Assembly: GCF_002197645.1 (NCBI RefSeq)
Contig: NZ_CP021874.1
Coordinates: forward strand, 3,348,001 to 3,412,000
Direction of reading: 5' to 3'
From: Enterococcus wangshanyuanii
GTDB lineage: Bacteria > Bacillota > Bacilli > Lactobacillales > Enterococcaceae
Length of the DNA stretch: 64,000 nt
The translations under genes and the position numbers were made by a program. The notes under the pieces were generated by a model, which saw only the letters and a list, made by a program, of their open reading frames with translations, was not told the DNA's origin and searched no databases. Positions 54,351 through 63,852 of this stretch are shown piece after piece. How positions within the stretch are numbered: position 1 is the first letter of the stretch; every line of letters starts with the position of its first letter.

Positions 54351-54847
54351 AATGGGCCATAGTAAATGAAATTGGAAATGAAGAAAAAAGAACAGAAACA
54401 ATAATTGTCGATGCTGAAACTCCAACCAAAGCAATGTTAGAAGAATTCAGTAATTCTGCTTTGGATATGATATCTAGAGGCAAACAACAATTTGAAGAGG
54501 AGTCAGCAACGATTGCGGTCTATGAAGTCTTTGAAAATGAGGATGGTGATATCAGTTTAGGGAAGTTCAACCATCTGATAGCAATCAATGATCGTTCTGA
54601 TTTAGCTCGTAATATGCAAAAGTTGCTGGATGAAGAAAAGGCGAAAATTGATAAATATCTTCTGTTTGATGGTTCGAATTTCCTTCAACCGAGCGAAGCG
54701 TTCCAAAAGGAATGGGGTATTGAAAAACTAGAAGTACAATTCCTAGAAGATGGACGAATTAGAACTCAATCAGTTTCAAGATTCGTAAGCGCGAATTGTA
54801 TACATTGGGGCATGAAAGAAGAGCAGGAGGAAGAATTTGATGAATGA
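54347..54847 (+). CDS. Hypothetical prophage protein (166 aa)
   Basis: ATGA overlap with the previous gene. Acidic, mixed alpha/beta. No function recognised. Ends with an overlap of eight bases with a small zinc-ribbon gene. Confidence 0.6.
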   Translation: MKWAIVNEIGNEEKRTETIIVDAETPTKAMLEEFSNSALDMISRGKQQFEEESATIAVYEVFENEDGDISLGKFNHLIAINDRSDLARNMQKLLDEEKAKIDKYLLFDGSNFLQPSEAFQKEWGIEKLEVQFLEDGRIRTQSVSRFVSANCIHWGMKEEQEEEFDE

Positions 54848-54968
54848 TTCAGTGTTCTGTCCAAATTGCGGTGAAGAGATGATGAATTGGCAATCTGATA
54901 TTTTGGAATGTCCTGAATGTGGGACGATGGTTGATGCTGAAATATTTAAGGAGGAAGAGAAATGGTAA
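54840..54968 (+). CDS. Very small zinc-ribbon protein (42 aa)
   Basis: CPNCG (7-11) and CPECG (24-28) make a four-cysteine zinc site. AGGAGGAAG lies 5-10 bases before the ATG and the gene overlaps both neighbours, which supports it despite its size. Confidence 0.7.
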   Translation: MNDSVFCPNCGEEMMNWQSDILECPECGTMVDAEIFKEEEKW

Positions 54969-55369
54969 AAGTTATAGTCGACGGGAAAGAAATTGTATAT
55001 GGTCCTTTAGTCACAAGAAGCCGTTTTACAGAGGAAGAATGGTTTGCCATCTGTCTTCAAATGATGAAAGAAGAACGGCCTGACCTATATGAAAAGCGAA
55101 AAGATGATAAAGAGTTTATTTTTTGTCTTGGAATGGCGATTGATCTTGAGCAAAGATATGAAGCACTATTAGAACTATTACCACAATCAACTTATTCTAA
55201 AGCTGGGACTCATCCTAAATGGATTGCTGATGCAGTAGAGAGCAACACACTAAACAAAGGAATTACGCAAGATGATATCAAAACAATTTTAGAGCAAGAG
55301 CATTATGAACGAGATGATATTATTTCAGAAATAAAAGAATATTTAGGAATAGAGGAGGAAGACGAATGA
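54962..55369 (+). CDS. Hypothetical prophage protein (135 aa)
   Basis: AAGGAGGAAGAG before the ATG. Acidic, helical C-terminus (DDIISEIKEYLGIEEEDE). Overlaps the next gene by four bases. Confidence 0.6.
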   Translation: MVKVIVDGKEIVYGPLVTRSRFTEEEWFAICLQMMKEERPDLYEKRKDDKEFIFCLGMAIDLEQRYEALLELLPQSTYSKAGTHPKWIADAVESNTLNKGITQDDIKTILEQEHYERDDIISEIKEYLGIEEEDE

Positions 55370-55572
55370 AATATTTTATAGTAATTTTAACATTTTATGA
55401 TCAGGGTGATCAGCTACGGTCGACACCGATGATGATAGAATCTAAGGGCAAACATTCAGCTGTAACAATATGTAAGCAACAAGCTTGGGAACGGTACAGA
55501 TTATTAGATGAGGATATTGTAGATATCCATGTAATTCCAAATATAAGAAAGCAAAAGGATTCGGCAGCATGA
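55366..55572 (+). CDS. Hypothetical prophage protein (68 aa)
   Basis: ATGA start overlap and GAGGAGGAAG upstream. Starts MKYFIVILTFYDQGDQ. Function unknown. Confidence 0.6.
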   Translation: MKYFIVILTFYDQGDQLRSTPMMIESKGKHSAVTICKQQAWERYRLLDEDIVDIHVIPNIRKQKDSAA

Positions 55573-55757
55573 AGTCAACAAAAGAAATTACCATGGACCA
55601 GCTAAAACAGTTGGCCATGAATGACATAGACAAAAAAGTTATTATCTGTACAGGTGGCGAGCTAAGGATAGCTGATCTACCAGAACACGGAACAGCTGGT
55701 GTTAAGATTTCGGATAGCAAATTCCAAAGAATGGAATACAATTTTACAACAAAATAA
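55569..55757 (+). CDS. Hypothetical prophage protein (62 aa)
   Basis: ATGA overlap with the previous stop. It is the last gene before the early-region terminator. Function unknown. Confidence 0.55.
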   Translation: MKSTKEITMDQLKQLAMNDIDKKVIICTGGELRIADLPEHGTAGVKISDSKFQRMEYNFTTK

Positions 55758-55776
55758 TTGTCTGACCAGAAAGCTG

Positions 55777-55826
55777 GAGGGCACTTTAGTAAGCGTGATA
55801 TGCGTTTGCTGAGGTGTCCTCTTTTT
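55777..55826 (+). terminator. Terminator at the end of the early operon
   Basis: GAGGGCAC and AAGCG pair with CGTTT and GTGTCCTC, then TTTTTCT. It separates early genes from the late regulator. Confidence 0.75.
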
Positions 55827-55847
55827 CTGTACATAGGAGGATGTCGG

Positions 55848-56465
55848 ATGAAATACAAATATGCGGATGAGTTAGCGGCAGAATACAAAGAGGACTTAAA
55901 ACCAGTTCTTGCTGTACACAAATATCATAACGATCGAGCAAAGATTTATCTAAAATTAGCCAAAGAATGCGAAGAGAATCAGGAATGGGAAATGGCTGCT
56001 GAATTTTATACTGAGTATGAAGAATATAGAGCGGTAGCGAAAAGATTGAGTCCTATTATCTCTGATACTCGATACTCAATTAAATGGCTGGAAACTGCAA
56101 AACAACCAGGATATAACAAAGAAATAAGTAGACGATCATATTATCAGCGGACAGAACTTTGGGGAGATATTGATAGGGTATCGATGAAGTATCTGCGAGA
56201 AGATTATGGGCAGTTGACAGATGATCAGTCTGAGATTTTAAAGGAGTATATGTCTATTTTGTCTGAGAGAGAGCGGGATGCAATTATATCTGTTATCGGC
56301 GAAGGGAATACGTATAATCAAACGGCTAAATTTCTAAATGTCGGTAGAAGTACAGTCCAAAGTTATATTAACAGAGGCATGAAAAAGTTGACTAGAAATC
56401 ACGAACTTAAAAGAAATATATTTCTTGCCGTACAAGAGCCACCTATATATGAGAGGGCTAAATAA
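55848..56465 (+). CDS. ArpU-type late transcription regulator
   Basis: 205 residues from the ATG with AGGAGG upstream; the longer frame runs through the terminator. The C-terminus is a sigma-70 region-4-like helix-turn-helix: LSERERDAIISVIGEGNTYNQTAKFLNVGRSTVQSYINRGMKKL. ArpU/RinA-type proteins sit just before the packaging genes and switch on late transcription. Confidence 0.82.
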   Translation: MKYKYADELAAEYKEDLKPVLAVHKYHNDRAKIYLKLAKECEENQEWEMAAEFYTEYEEYRAVAKRLSPIISDTRYSIKWLETAKQPGYNKEISRRSYYQRTELWGDIDRVSMKYLREDYGQLTDDQSEILKEYMSILSERERDAIISVIGEGNTYNQTAKFLNVGRSTVQSYINRGMKKLTRNHELKRNIFLAVQEPPIYERAK

Positions 56466-56516
56466 TGGACTACTCACATAGTGCCATTCTTAAATTACCT
56501 TATCGCTAGAAAGAGG

Positions 56517-56551
56517 AAAAGAGACATCGCGTTATTAGCGGTGTCTCTTTT
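56517..56551 (+). terminator. Terminator after the late regulator gene
   Basis: AAAAGAGACATCGC pairs with GCGGTGTCTCTTTT around a 7-base loop. Confidence 0.9.
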
Positions 56552-56579
56552 GATTACAAAAAATAAGGAGAGAGGACTA

Positions 56580-56729
56580 ATGCTTCCTAAAAAAACACCA
56601 CCTCTTATCTTTATTAAGATTGCCGAAGCACAAGTAAAGAAAGAGGGTAATCAGAATGAAGAAAGTAAATCCTTTTTACAAAAGCAAAAGATGGATAAAG
56701 AAAAAGAATCACATCTTAAAGAAATATGA
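56580..56729 (+). CDS. Small prophage protein (49 aa)
   Basis: ATG 9 bases after AAGGAG. MLPKKTPPLIFIKIAEAQ and then a Lys/Glu-rich tail. It overlaps the HNH gene start by 74 bases in another frame, which lowers confidence. Confidence 0.45.
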   Translation: MLPKKTPPLIFIKIAEAQVKKEGNQNEESKSFLQKQKMDKEKESHLKEI

Positions 56730-56985
56730 ATACACATGTCAGCAAACACTAAGGTACGGAACCACGGTAGATGCTGAAACAGTTCATCATATTTATCCAT
56801 TAGAGCTTTATCCTGAACTAGCGTTAGTTGATTGGAATTTACTTCCGGTAACGGGTGAGGCACACAATACATTCCATAGTAGGAAAGATCACTCTATCAC
56901 TGCTAAGGGAAAATACTGGCAGAAAAAAAGAAGGAAGGAGTTTGAAAAATGGAAAAGAAAAAAATCAAATCCCCCCCTAATTTAA
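56656..56985 (+). CDS. HNH endonuclease
   Basis: 109 residues. VHHIYPLELYPELALVDWNLLPVTGEAHNTFH is a complete HNH (beta-beta-alpha metal) motif. An HNH nuclease directly before the terminase genes is common in HK97-type cos phages and works with the terminase in cutting DNA ends. One Cys remains (C28), so it does not have the usual zinc ribbon. Confidence 0.85.
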   Translation: MKKVNPFYKSKRWIKKKNHILKKYEYTCQQTLRYGTTVDAETVHHIYPLELYPELALVDWNLLPVTGEAHNTFHSRKDHSITAKGKYWQKKRRKEFEKWKRKKSNPPLI

Positions 56986-57046
56986 AAACAAAAAATATAG
57001 TTTTGGGAACCGAGGATGGGAACATCTTCCAAATGCGCCGCCCCCC
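56971..57046. other. G+C-rich tracts, possible cos region
   Basis: CCCCCCC (56971-56977) and GCGCCGCCCCCC (57035-57046) stand out in an A+T-rich genome and lie between the HNH and small terminase genes, where cos sites of such phages are found. The cut site cannot be fixed. Confidence 0.45.
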
Positions 57047-57081
57047 ATAAATTTTTTTTGAGAAAATGAGGTGAAAAAATC

Positions 57082-57444
57082 ATGGTAAAAAATGTGCCAA
57101 AAGAAGAGACAATCAAACGCGATACGATCAAACAAATGAAATCGTTAGGTGTTTACAAAATTGAATACAATAGGCTTATTAGCATTTATGCCGGATTGGT
57201 TCATCAATATTATTTTCAATTGCGTGAGTTCGAAAAAGATGGGAGCAGAACTTTTGTTATTTCAGGTACAAACAGTGTAAAAAAGAGCCCGATTCTTGCA
57301 TCTCTCGAAAGTCTAAGAAAAGACATCGTTTTATACAGCGACAGGCTCTGTCTTAACGCAAAAGCGGCAGAAAATAGAAAGACTTCCGGAGAAGATGACG
57401 GAGATAATCCGTTAGCCAATTTCCTTGAAAAAATGGGCGGATAA
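57082..57444 (+). CDS. terS: Terminase small subunit, P27 family
   Basis: 120 residues. ETIKRDTIKQMKSLGVYKIEYNRLISIYAGLVHQYY and the following helices fit the P27 family. It recognises phage DNA for packaging. It is 6 bases before the large subunit gene. Confidence 0.85.
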   Translation: MVKNVPKEETIKRDTIKQMKSLGVYKIEYNRLISIYAGLVHQYYFQLREFEKDGSRTFVISGTNSVKKSPILASLESLRKDIVLYSDRLCLNAKAAENRKTSGEDDGDNPLANFLEKMGG

Positions 57445-57450
57445 AATAAC

Positions 57451-59226
57451 ATGGCTCGTAATAGTCTAAAGAAAATTGATTCTCCGCATTTCAAAGTCGC
57501 TGTTGAATATGCAACGTCGATTGTCGAAGGGAAAAAAGTTGCATGTGAAGAGAAGGTTCTTGAATGTCAGAGATTCCTAAATGATCTTGAATCAGACAAA
57601 TGGGATGTCCGACAAGATCAGGTTGATTTTGTTATCGGACTGATTCAAGGAACGATCAAACATGTTCAAGGACAAGATATTGAAGGAAATGATTTGCCGG
57701 GATCACCATTGATATTACAGCCATGGCAAATTTATGTAGTAGTAAATTTGTTGGGATTTTTTATTCCAGGAACAAATATGCGGCGTTTCGTTGAATCATT
57801 AATATTCATTCCTAGGAAGCAAGGGAAAACTGCATTTATGGCTGCTTTTAGTTGGGCGATGATTCTATTAGAAAGAAAAGCAGGATCTAAACTTTATCTT
57901 TTAGCAAATTCATTGAAACAGACAATGGAGGCTTTCGACTTTCTTAGAAAGAATATTGAACCTTCTGCACGAAAAAACAAAATTAGAATCCGAGATAATA
58001 ATGCTGAACATTCTATCTCATTTGATTGGAAAGCAAACGGGTCAGGATATTTACAAGCACTTGCTGCAGACGAAAATAGACTAGATTCTTTGAACTGTAA
58101 TTTATTGATATTGGATGAACTTCATTCTTGGAAACGTGCTGGGGCTAAGAAGTATTCTTTGATGAAAAATGCACAGAAAGCGTACCGAAACAAATTGTTA
58201 TTAGGTATCTCAACAGCAGGAGATATCCCGAACGGTTTTCTTGCACAACGTCTTGAGTATTGTAAAAAAGTGCTGAATGGCACAGTCATTGATGATTCGT
58301 ATTTCATTTTTATATGTAAAGCGAATCAAGATGAAAAAGGTGAGATACCCGATTATACTGATCCTGGAATTCTTGAAATGGCAAATCCTTCTGTTGGTGT
58401 GACAGTAACACTGGAAGAATTAATAAAAGATGCAGAGCAAGCAATGAATGATCCGCAATTACGAGGAGAATTTTTCAATAAAACGTTGAATGTATTTACA
58501 AATTCGATGAAAGCCTACTTCGATATTAATGAATTCATTTATAGCGACAATCAGTATAACTGGTCAATAGAAGAATTAGCTAAATTGCCTATTAGTTGGT
58601 ATGGCGGTGCGGATTTATCCAAAATGCACGATTTAACTGCTGGTGCTATTTATGGTACGTATAATTTTAAAGGCAAAGAAGTTGATATCGTGATTACTCA
58701 AGCTTTCTTCCCGATAGTGAATGCAACTAAAAAAGCAGAAGAAGACAATATTCCAGTTTTCGGGTGGAAACAAGACGGGTGGTTGACAATGTCAAATACT
58801 CCGACAACTAGTTACGATGATATAGTTAATTGGTTCGTTCTAATGAAAAGCAAAGGCTTCAAGATAAAGAAGGTCGGATTTGATAAAAAGTTCGGAAAAG
58901 AATTTTTCTTAAAGATGAAAAAAGCAAAATTTAGAATCGTTGACCAACCGCAGTATTTTTGGAGGAAATCAGAAGGTTTTAGGCACATTGAACGAAAAGT
59001 GAAAAATGCTGAATTCTATTATGTAGGCAATGAATCATTTGAGTATTGCGTCCAAAACGTTCGAGCAATAGAAAAGACAGATGATATGATCCAATATGAA
59101 AAAGTAGATGGCGATGGCAGCGTGAATAGAATAGATGTATTCGATGCTGGCGTTTTCGCTTGTTGTCAAATGTTGGAAGATACTGGAATTTCTCAAGCTG
59201 CTAAATCTTGGTTAGGTGGCGGATAG
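57451..59226 (+). CDS. terL: Terminase large subunit
   Basis: 591 residues. Walker A-like PRKQGKT has K126; Walker B is LLILDELH (about 220). The C-terminal nuclease domain begins around [10 protein letters not shown], with later acidic residues in FDAGVFA. It is the packaging motor and cuts the DNA. The length is usual for the HK97-type family. Confidence 0.95.
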   Translation: MARNSLKKIDSPHFKVAVEYATSIVEGKKVACEEKVLECQRFLNDLESDKWDVRQDQVDFVIGLIQGTIKHVQGQDIEGNDLPGSPLILQPWQIYVVVNLLGFFIPGTNMRRFVESLIFIPRKQGKTAFMAAFSWAMILLERKAGSKLYLLANSLKQTMEAFDFLRKNIEPSARKNKIRIRDNNAEHSISFDWKANGSGYLQALAADENRLDSLNCNLLILDELHSWKRAGAKKYSLMKNAQKAYRNKLLLGISTAGDIPNGFLAQRLEYCKKVLNGTVIDDSYFIFICKANQDEKGEIPDYTDPGILEMANPSVGVTVTLEELIKDAEQAMNDPQLRGEFFNKTLNVFTNSMKAYFDINEFIYSDNQYNWSIEELAKLPISWYGGADLSKMHDLTAGAIYGTYNFKGKEVDIVITQAFFPIVNATKKAEEDNIPVFGWKQDGWLTMSNTPTTSYDDIVNWFVLMKSKGFKIKKVGFDKKFGKEFFLKMKKAKFRIVDQPQYFWRKSEGFRHIERKVKNAEFYYVGNESFEYCVQNVRAIEKTDDMIQYEKVDGDGSVNRIDVFDAGVFACCQMLEDTGISQAAKSWLGGG

Positions 59227-59241
59227 GGAGGAATAGAGCAT

Positions 59242-60444
59242 ATGAGTAAAAGGAAAAGAAAAACTGGAAAAGCAAAAATTAGATCAGAACCAACAAATGA
59301 TTCAAATGTAGGTTTTTTTATCTCGGACAGTGCCAAGGAATTATTTGTTTCAGGATATACTCGATTGAGTGAGAATCCGGAAGTGAAAATCGCAGTGGAT
59401 AAGATTGCTGACTTAGTTTCAAACATGACTATTCATTTGATGGAAAATACTCCAGAAGGCGATGTTCGAGTAAAAAATGAATTATCTCGCAAATTAGATA
59501 TCAATCCATACTCTGTAATGACTAGAAAAAATTGGGTATATGCGATTGTTTATTCAATGCTGCTACCTGGTGACGGGAATAGTATTGTTTGGCCGGTAAT
59601 TAAAAACGGTTTAATTGATGAATTGATACCGTTAGCTCCTTCAAAAGTCAGCTTCATTGAAGATGGGTTATCTTATAAAGTCAGTTATCAAGGAACTATT
59701 TTTGATCCGGACGAGGTTATCCATTTTGCAATCAATCCTGATCCGGAGAAACCTTGGCAAGGAACGGGATATCGCCTTACATTGAAAGATATCACTCAGA
59801 ATCTTAAACAAGCGACCGCAACAAAACGGGCCTTTATGGGTTCTAAGTATATGCCAAACATCATAGTTAAGGTAGACGGGGAAACGGAAGAGTTGACCAA
59901 CGAAGAAGGCAGAACGAAAATTGAAGAAATGTATTTAACACGATCAGAAACAGGAAAACCGTGGATCGTTCCAGGTGAAATGATAGAGGTGCAGCAAGTA
60001 AAACCATTGACGCTGAATGATATTGCCATTAATGATGCTGTTGAAATCGATAAAAAGACAGTTGCTGGACTTTTAGGAGTTCCGGCTTTTTTCTTAGGCG
60101 TTGGAGCCTATAACAAAGATGAATACAATAATTTCATTACAACAAAAATCATGTCGATTGCTCAAATTTTCCAACAAACATTAACTAAAAACTTGCTTGT
60201 AAATCCGAAATGGTATTTCAGGTGTAATGCTAGAAGTCTATACGCCTATGATTTAGAAGTATTAGGGAATTTAGGTATGAACCTCTATAAAATGGGGTTG
60301 GCAACTGGAAACGAAGCAAGAGGACTTGTTGATTTTGATTTCATGGAGGGACTGGACGAACTAGTCATTCTTGAAAATTATATTCCAAAAGGAATGATAG
60401 GAGATCAAAAGAAATTAGATAAAGGCGGTGAAGAGGACGAATGA
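59242..60444 (+). CDS. Portal protein, HK97 type
   Basis: 400 residues. Conserved pieces are VSNMTIHLME, LLPGDGNSIVWPVI, VIHFAINPDPEKPWQGTGYR and LLGVPAFFLGVGAYNKDEYNNF. It forms the ring through which DNA enters the head. Overlaps the protease gene by four bases. Confidence 0.93.
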   Translation: MSKRKRKTGKAKIRSEPTNDSNVGFFISDSAKELFVSGYTRLSENPEVKIAVDKIADLVSNMTIHLMENTPEGDVRVKNELSRKLDINPYSVMTRKNWVYAIVYSMLLPGDGNSIVWPVIKNGLIDELIPLAPSKVSFIEDGLSYKVSYQGTIFDPDEVIHFAINPDPEKPWQGTGYRLTLKDITQNLKQATATKRAFMGSKYMPNIIVKVDGETEELTNEEGRTKIEEMYLTRSETGKPWIVPGEMIEVQQVKPLTLNDIAINDAVEIDKKTVAGLLGVPAFFLGVGAYNKDEYNNFITTKIMSIAQIFQQTLTKNLLVNPKWYFRCNARSLYAYDLEVLGNLGMNLYKMGLATGNEARGLVDFDFMEGLDELVILENYIPKGMIGDQKKLDKGGEEDE

Positions 60445-61037
60445 CCACAAGAAGTAAAGAGAGGCAAATCCGTAGTGTAGTAAGCAGTTTACAAACACGA
60501 GATAGCGAAGAAGCTGGCGAAAAGAAAATAGCCGGCTATTTTGTTGTTTTCAATTCAGAAACTGAATTATGGCCGGGCGCTTTTGAAGAAATCGTTCCGG
60601 AGGCGTGTAAAACGATTCCTGACGATGTTCGGGCTTTGTTTGATCATGATAGTTCAAAGGTTTTAGGAAGAACAAAAGCTGGAACTCTTTCGTTAACTGC
60701 TGATTCTAAAGGATTGTTTGGAGAAATCTTGATCAATGAAAATGATTCAGACGCAGTCAATTTGTATGAACGAGTAAAGCGTGGCGACATTGATCAGTGC
60801 AGCTTCGGTTTTCGTGTATTGGAGGAAGATACAGAATGGCGCGATGATGGAACAGTTAAATGGACGATCAAGGAAATTGAACTATTTGAAGTTTCTGTTG
60901 TAACTTTTCCAGCCTATGAAGATACGGAGGTTGAGGCAAGGCGCAAAGAAGTAAACGGTATGAATGAAAAAAGAAGAAATGAGCGTAAACAAAATATTAA
61001 GGAGCGGATGAAATCATGGCACTTAGACAACTATTAG
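60441..61037 (+). CDS. Prohead protease, HK97 type
   Basis: 198 residues. GYFVVFNSETELWPGAFEEI starts the fold; ALFDHDSSKVLGR carries the catalytic His and DQCSFGFRV the Ser. It matures the capsid by cutting the scaffold part of the major capsid protein encoded next. Overlaps that gene by 22 bases. Confidence 0.92.
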   Translation: MTTRSKERQIRSVVSSLQTRDSEEAGEKKIAGYFVVFNSETELWPGAFEEIVPEACKTIPDDVRALFDHDSSKVLGRTKAGTLSLTADSKGLFGEILINENDSDAVNLYERVKRGDIDQCSFGFRVLEEDTEWRDDGTVKWTIKEIELFEVSVVTFPAYEDTEVEARRKEVNGMNEKRRNERKQNIKERMKSWHLDNY

Positions 61038-62311
61038 TAAATAAAAAAATCAAGGAACGTAAATCTTTGTTGGATCAATTACGTTCTTCCTTCTCTGAAT
61101 TAAAAAAACGGGAATCTGATTTGGAAGCAGCGATCGGAGAAGCTGAAACAGATGATGAAATCAAAGCAGTTGAAGAAGAAGTCGAGGAACTTCAAAAAGA
61201 AATTGATGAAAAAAAAGAAGAAGAAAAAGAGCTTGTCGCGGAAATTGAGGATTTAGAAACAGAGTTGAAAGAGCTAGAAGAAAAAGAACCGGAAGATGAT
61301 AAAGGAAATGGAGATGTGCGATCAATGGCAAATACAGTACAAACAAGAACTCAAGATTTAGGAGACAACTATTTAACAAGAGAAGTTCTTGATTTTTATA
61401 CAGAACTTCGCTCTAAATTAAAATCACGTGCAGCAGGGAATGTTTTACCAGCTGGTGGGGACAACGAAATCATCGTTCCTGACCTTGTGATGTCGAGAAT
61501 TCGCGAGAGAATTGGTGATTTTACGACACTATATCCATTAGTTGATTTGGTAGTAGCTAAAGGTAGAGTAAAATTAATTCTTGATGTAGATACAAAAGAA
61601 GCAACTTGGATGGAGATGCGTGGAGTCACCTTGCCAGAAGATGACGATTCAGAATTATCAGCGGTTGAATTTGACGGATTCTTAATCGGTCGTATCGTTT
61701 ATATTGATAATTCTCTATTAGATGATGCACAACCAATTCTTAATTTGGATGATTATCTTACAAAACGAATTGCTCGTTCAATCGCTAAAGGGATTGATAA
61801 GGCAATTGCAGTCGGTGAAGGAAAAGAGAAAAAACAACCAGCTGGAATCATTCCAGCAATTCCGACAGAAAATAAAGTTTTAGCAAAGCCAGCGTATGCA
61901 GAAATTATTCCTCATCTTGGTAAAATCGATACTGGTGAGGATGCAACGGGAGATATTGCAGTAGCGATGCACCGTCAAACGTACTTTGAAAGAATTGCTG
62001 CATTAACCTTACATGTCGATAGCGGCGGCAAAGATGTTGTACAGTTGCCAAACCTTAATGCACCTAACTTTTTAGGATTGCCAGTCGTGTTTAACAACTA
62101 TATTCCTAAAGACAAATTGATTTTTGGAGTATTTGAAAAATACACACTTGTAGAACGAGAAGAAACAAAAATCGATTCTTCACAACATTATAAATTCCGT
62201 GACTATCAAACTGCTATTCGTGGTGTTGGTCGTTACGACGGGAAACCAGTTGAACCCGCTGCATTTGTTCAAGTTACTTTAGAAATCGAAAGTGAAGTAC
62301 CAGGTGCATAA
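61016..62311 (+). CDS. Major capsid protein, HK97 fold
   Basis: 431 residues. The first about 100 are a highly charged coiled coil, the delta scaffold domain, which is removed by the prohead protease probably near KGNGDVRSMANTVQ. The rest has the capsid pattern IIVPDLVMSRIRERI...ATWMEMRGVTLPEDDDSELSAVEFD and the closing VERE...HYKFRDYQTAIRGVGRYDG. Confidence 0.95.
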   Translation: MALRQLLVNKKIKERKSLLDQLRSSFSELKKRESDLEAAIGEAETDDEIKAVEEEVEELQKEIDEKKEEEKELVAEIEDLETELKELEEKEPEDDKGNGDVRSMANTVQTRTQDLGDNYLTREVLDFYTELRSKLKSRAAGNVLPAGGDNEIIVPDLVMSRIRERIGDFTTLYPLVDLVVAKGRVKLILDVDTKEATWMEMRGVTLPEDDDSELSAVEFDGFLIGRIVYIDNSLLDDAQPILNLDDYLTKRIARSIAKGIDKAIAVGEGKEKKQPAGIIPAIPTENKVLAKPAYAEIIPHLGKIDTGEDATGDIAVAMHRQTYFERIAALTLHVDSGGKDVVQLPNLNAPNFLGLPVVFNNYIPKDKLIFGVFEKYTLVEREETKIDSSQHYKFRDYQTAIRGVGRYDGKPVEPAAFVQVTLEIESEVPGA

Positions 62312-62325
62312 AAGGAGGGAATAGC

Positions 62326-62538
62326 ATGTATACAGTGATTGAAAAATTTAGAGATTTACAGGATAACAATAAAATCTATGAAATAGGTGATGAATACACC
62401 GGGAAAAAATCAAAGAAACGCTTAGCAGAGCTGACGACTGAAAAAAACAAAATAGGCAAGCCGCTAATTATTTTAGAAGAAGATGATCAGGAAGAAAAGG
62501 AAACGGAAGAGTTAGAAGCGGAAGAACTGGAGGAGTAG
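62326..62538 (+). CDS. Small acidic head-region protein (70 aa)
   Basis: GGAGGGA precedes the ATG. VIEKFRDLQDNNKIYEIGDEYTGK then a very acidic tail. Such a protein often follows the capsid gene; the role is unknown. Confidence 0.65.
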   Translation: MYTVIEKFRDLQDNNKIYEIGDEYTGKKSKKRLAELTTEKNKIGKPLIILEEDDQEEKETEELEAEELEE

Positions 62539-62540
62539 GC

Positions 62541-62819
62541 ATGGAAGAATTAGCTTTACCTCTACTAAAAGCGAACTTAGGTATCTCGAAAGATAATCGA
62601 GATACCTATTTACAAGCTATTCTGAAAAGTATTGTCAGTGAGCTTACCAATGAAAAAGGTCTAACGATTGATGAATCAGACAATAATCATTTAATGTTCG
62701 TTGTTGATTATGCAGCATGGCGGTATCGATCACGCGGAGAAGGTACTATGCCAAGAAATATTCAGTATCGTTTGCACAACTTGATTTTAAAGAATGGCGG
62801 TGTGAAGAAAGATGAATGA
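62541..62819 (+). CDS. Head-tail connector protein (gp6-like)
   Basis: 92 residues. LLKANLGISKDNRDTYLQAIL...VDYAAWRYRSRGEGTMPRNIQYRLHNLI matches the short all-alpha connector family. It sits below the portal. The GTG option is absent; ATG is three bases after the previous stop. Overlaps the next gene. Confidence 0.82.
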   Translation: MEELALPLLKANLGISKDNRDTYLQAILKSIVSELTNEKGLTIDESDNNHLMFVVDYAAWRYRSRGEGTMPRNIQYRLHNLILKNGGVKKDE

Positions 62820-63135
62820 ATTGACTTGGGATGATGAGGTCACCTTATTAACAGATGTTTATACGGAAGATAAACTAGGGCAGCCGATTAAAAAAACACC
62901 AAAGAAGGAAGTTGTTTGCTGCTGTAAAAGACCTATTAGTCGGTCTGATCATTGGGCTGCAGGACAAAACGGAATCAAATTGCAACAAATTTTAATTGTT
63001 CATCCTTACGAATATGACGGACAAGCCACTTTGATTTATGAAGGGGAGAAACTTCGAGTAGTTGATACATACCCAATTAATCAAGAAGAACTTGAACTGA
63101 AATGTACTCAAAAAATCGGTGATCAAAATGGCTAA
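62812..63135 (+). CDS. Head closure protein
   Basis: 107 residues, beta-rich: WDDEVTLLTDVYTEDKLGQPIKK then VVDTYPINQEELELKC. Position and pattern fit the head-tail joining family. Overlaps its neighbours by eight bases each. Confidence 0.75.
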   Translation: MNELTWDDEVTLLTDVYTEDKLGQPIKKTPKKEVVCCCKRPISRSDHWAAGQNGIKLQQILIVHPYEYDGQATLIYEGEKLRVVDTYPINQEELELKCTQKIGDQNG

Positions 63136-63526
63136 AAAGTCTTATTCGCAGATTAAGCCAAATGATCTATCAAAGGCAATTCATGAAAGTTTATTAGAAT
63201 ACACAGAAGAGGTTCAACATGAAATTGATGAACAAGCTGAAAGAATCTCCGCTGCAGCTGCTAAACAAATAAGCGAATCCAGTCCAAAGCGGAAAGGGAA
63301 ATATGCGAAAGGTTGGCGTGTGAAAAAGATTTCAGATGGTTCACGATGGCACTCGTTAAGCTATGTTGTGCATAATGCGACAGACTATCAACTCACTCAT
63401 TTGTTGGAAAATGATCACGCGTTAAGAAACGGTGGCAGATCGAAACCAATTAAACATATTGCTCCAGTAGAAGAAACAGCAGTGCAAGAATTTATGACAG
63501 CTGTAGAGAAGGCGGTGAGACGATGA
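63128..63526 (+). CDS. HK97-gp10-like tail completion protein
   Basis: 132 residues from the ATG; a GTG nine bases earlier is less likely. ESSPKRKGKYAKGWRVKKI and YQLTHLLENDHALRNGGR...HIAP are typical of the gp10 family. It overlaps the next gene by four bases. Confidence 0.82.
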   Translation: MAKKSYSQIKPNDLSKAIHESLLEYTEEVQHEIDEQAERISAAAAKQISESSPKRKGKYAKGWRVKKISDGSRWHSLSYVVHNATDYQLTHLLENDHALRNGGRSKPIKHIAPVEETAVQEFMTAVEKAVRR

Positions 63527-63840
63527 CATTAGAAGAATTGAAAATGATTCTAGATAAAACAGGATTAAAAGTTGGTTATCGTCAATGGCCGACAGGCGAA
63601 GCCCCTGATCTTCCATATATTTTGTATTATCAAGAGGACACTGATAATTTGAAGGCTGATAATAAAACCTATTATAAACAGATCAACGTGACGATCGAGC
63701 TATATAGTAATTTGAAAAATATTCCAGCTGAAACGAAATTAGAAGCTATTTTGGATCAACATAAAATAGAATGGGATGCGTTCGAGCGATTTATAGAAGA
63801 CGAACAAATGCACGAAATACTATATGAAATTATTTTGTAG
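63523..63840 (+). CDS. Tail terminator / minor tail protein
   Basis: 105 residues. PYILYYQEDTDNLKADNKTYYKQINVTIELYS is the pattern of small tail terminator proteins found between gp10 and the major tail gene. Assignment is mainly positional. Confidence 0.65.
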   Translation: MTLEELKMILDKTGLKVGYRQWPTGEAPDLPYILYYQEDTDNLKADNKTYYKQINVTIELYSNLKNIPAETKLEAILDQHKIEWDAFERFIEDEQMHEILYEIIL

Positions 63841-63852
63841 GAGGAAAACGAA

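Noticed and set aside
55442..55921. 159-codon minus-strand frame
   Set aside because: It runs opposite three overlapping early genes and a terminator with no ribosome site.
56481..56579. Upstream extension of the 49-codon frame
   Set aside because: It runs through a strong terminator and its ATG has no ribosome site.
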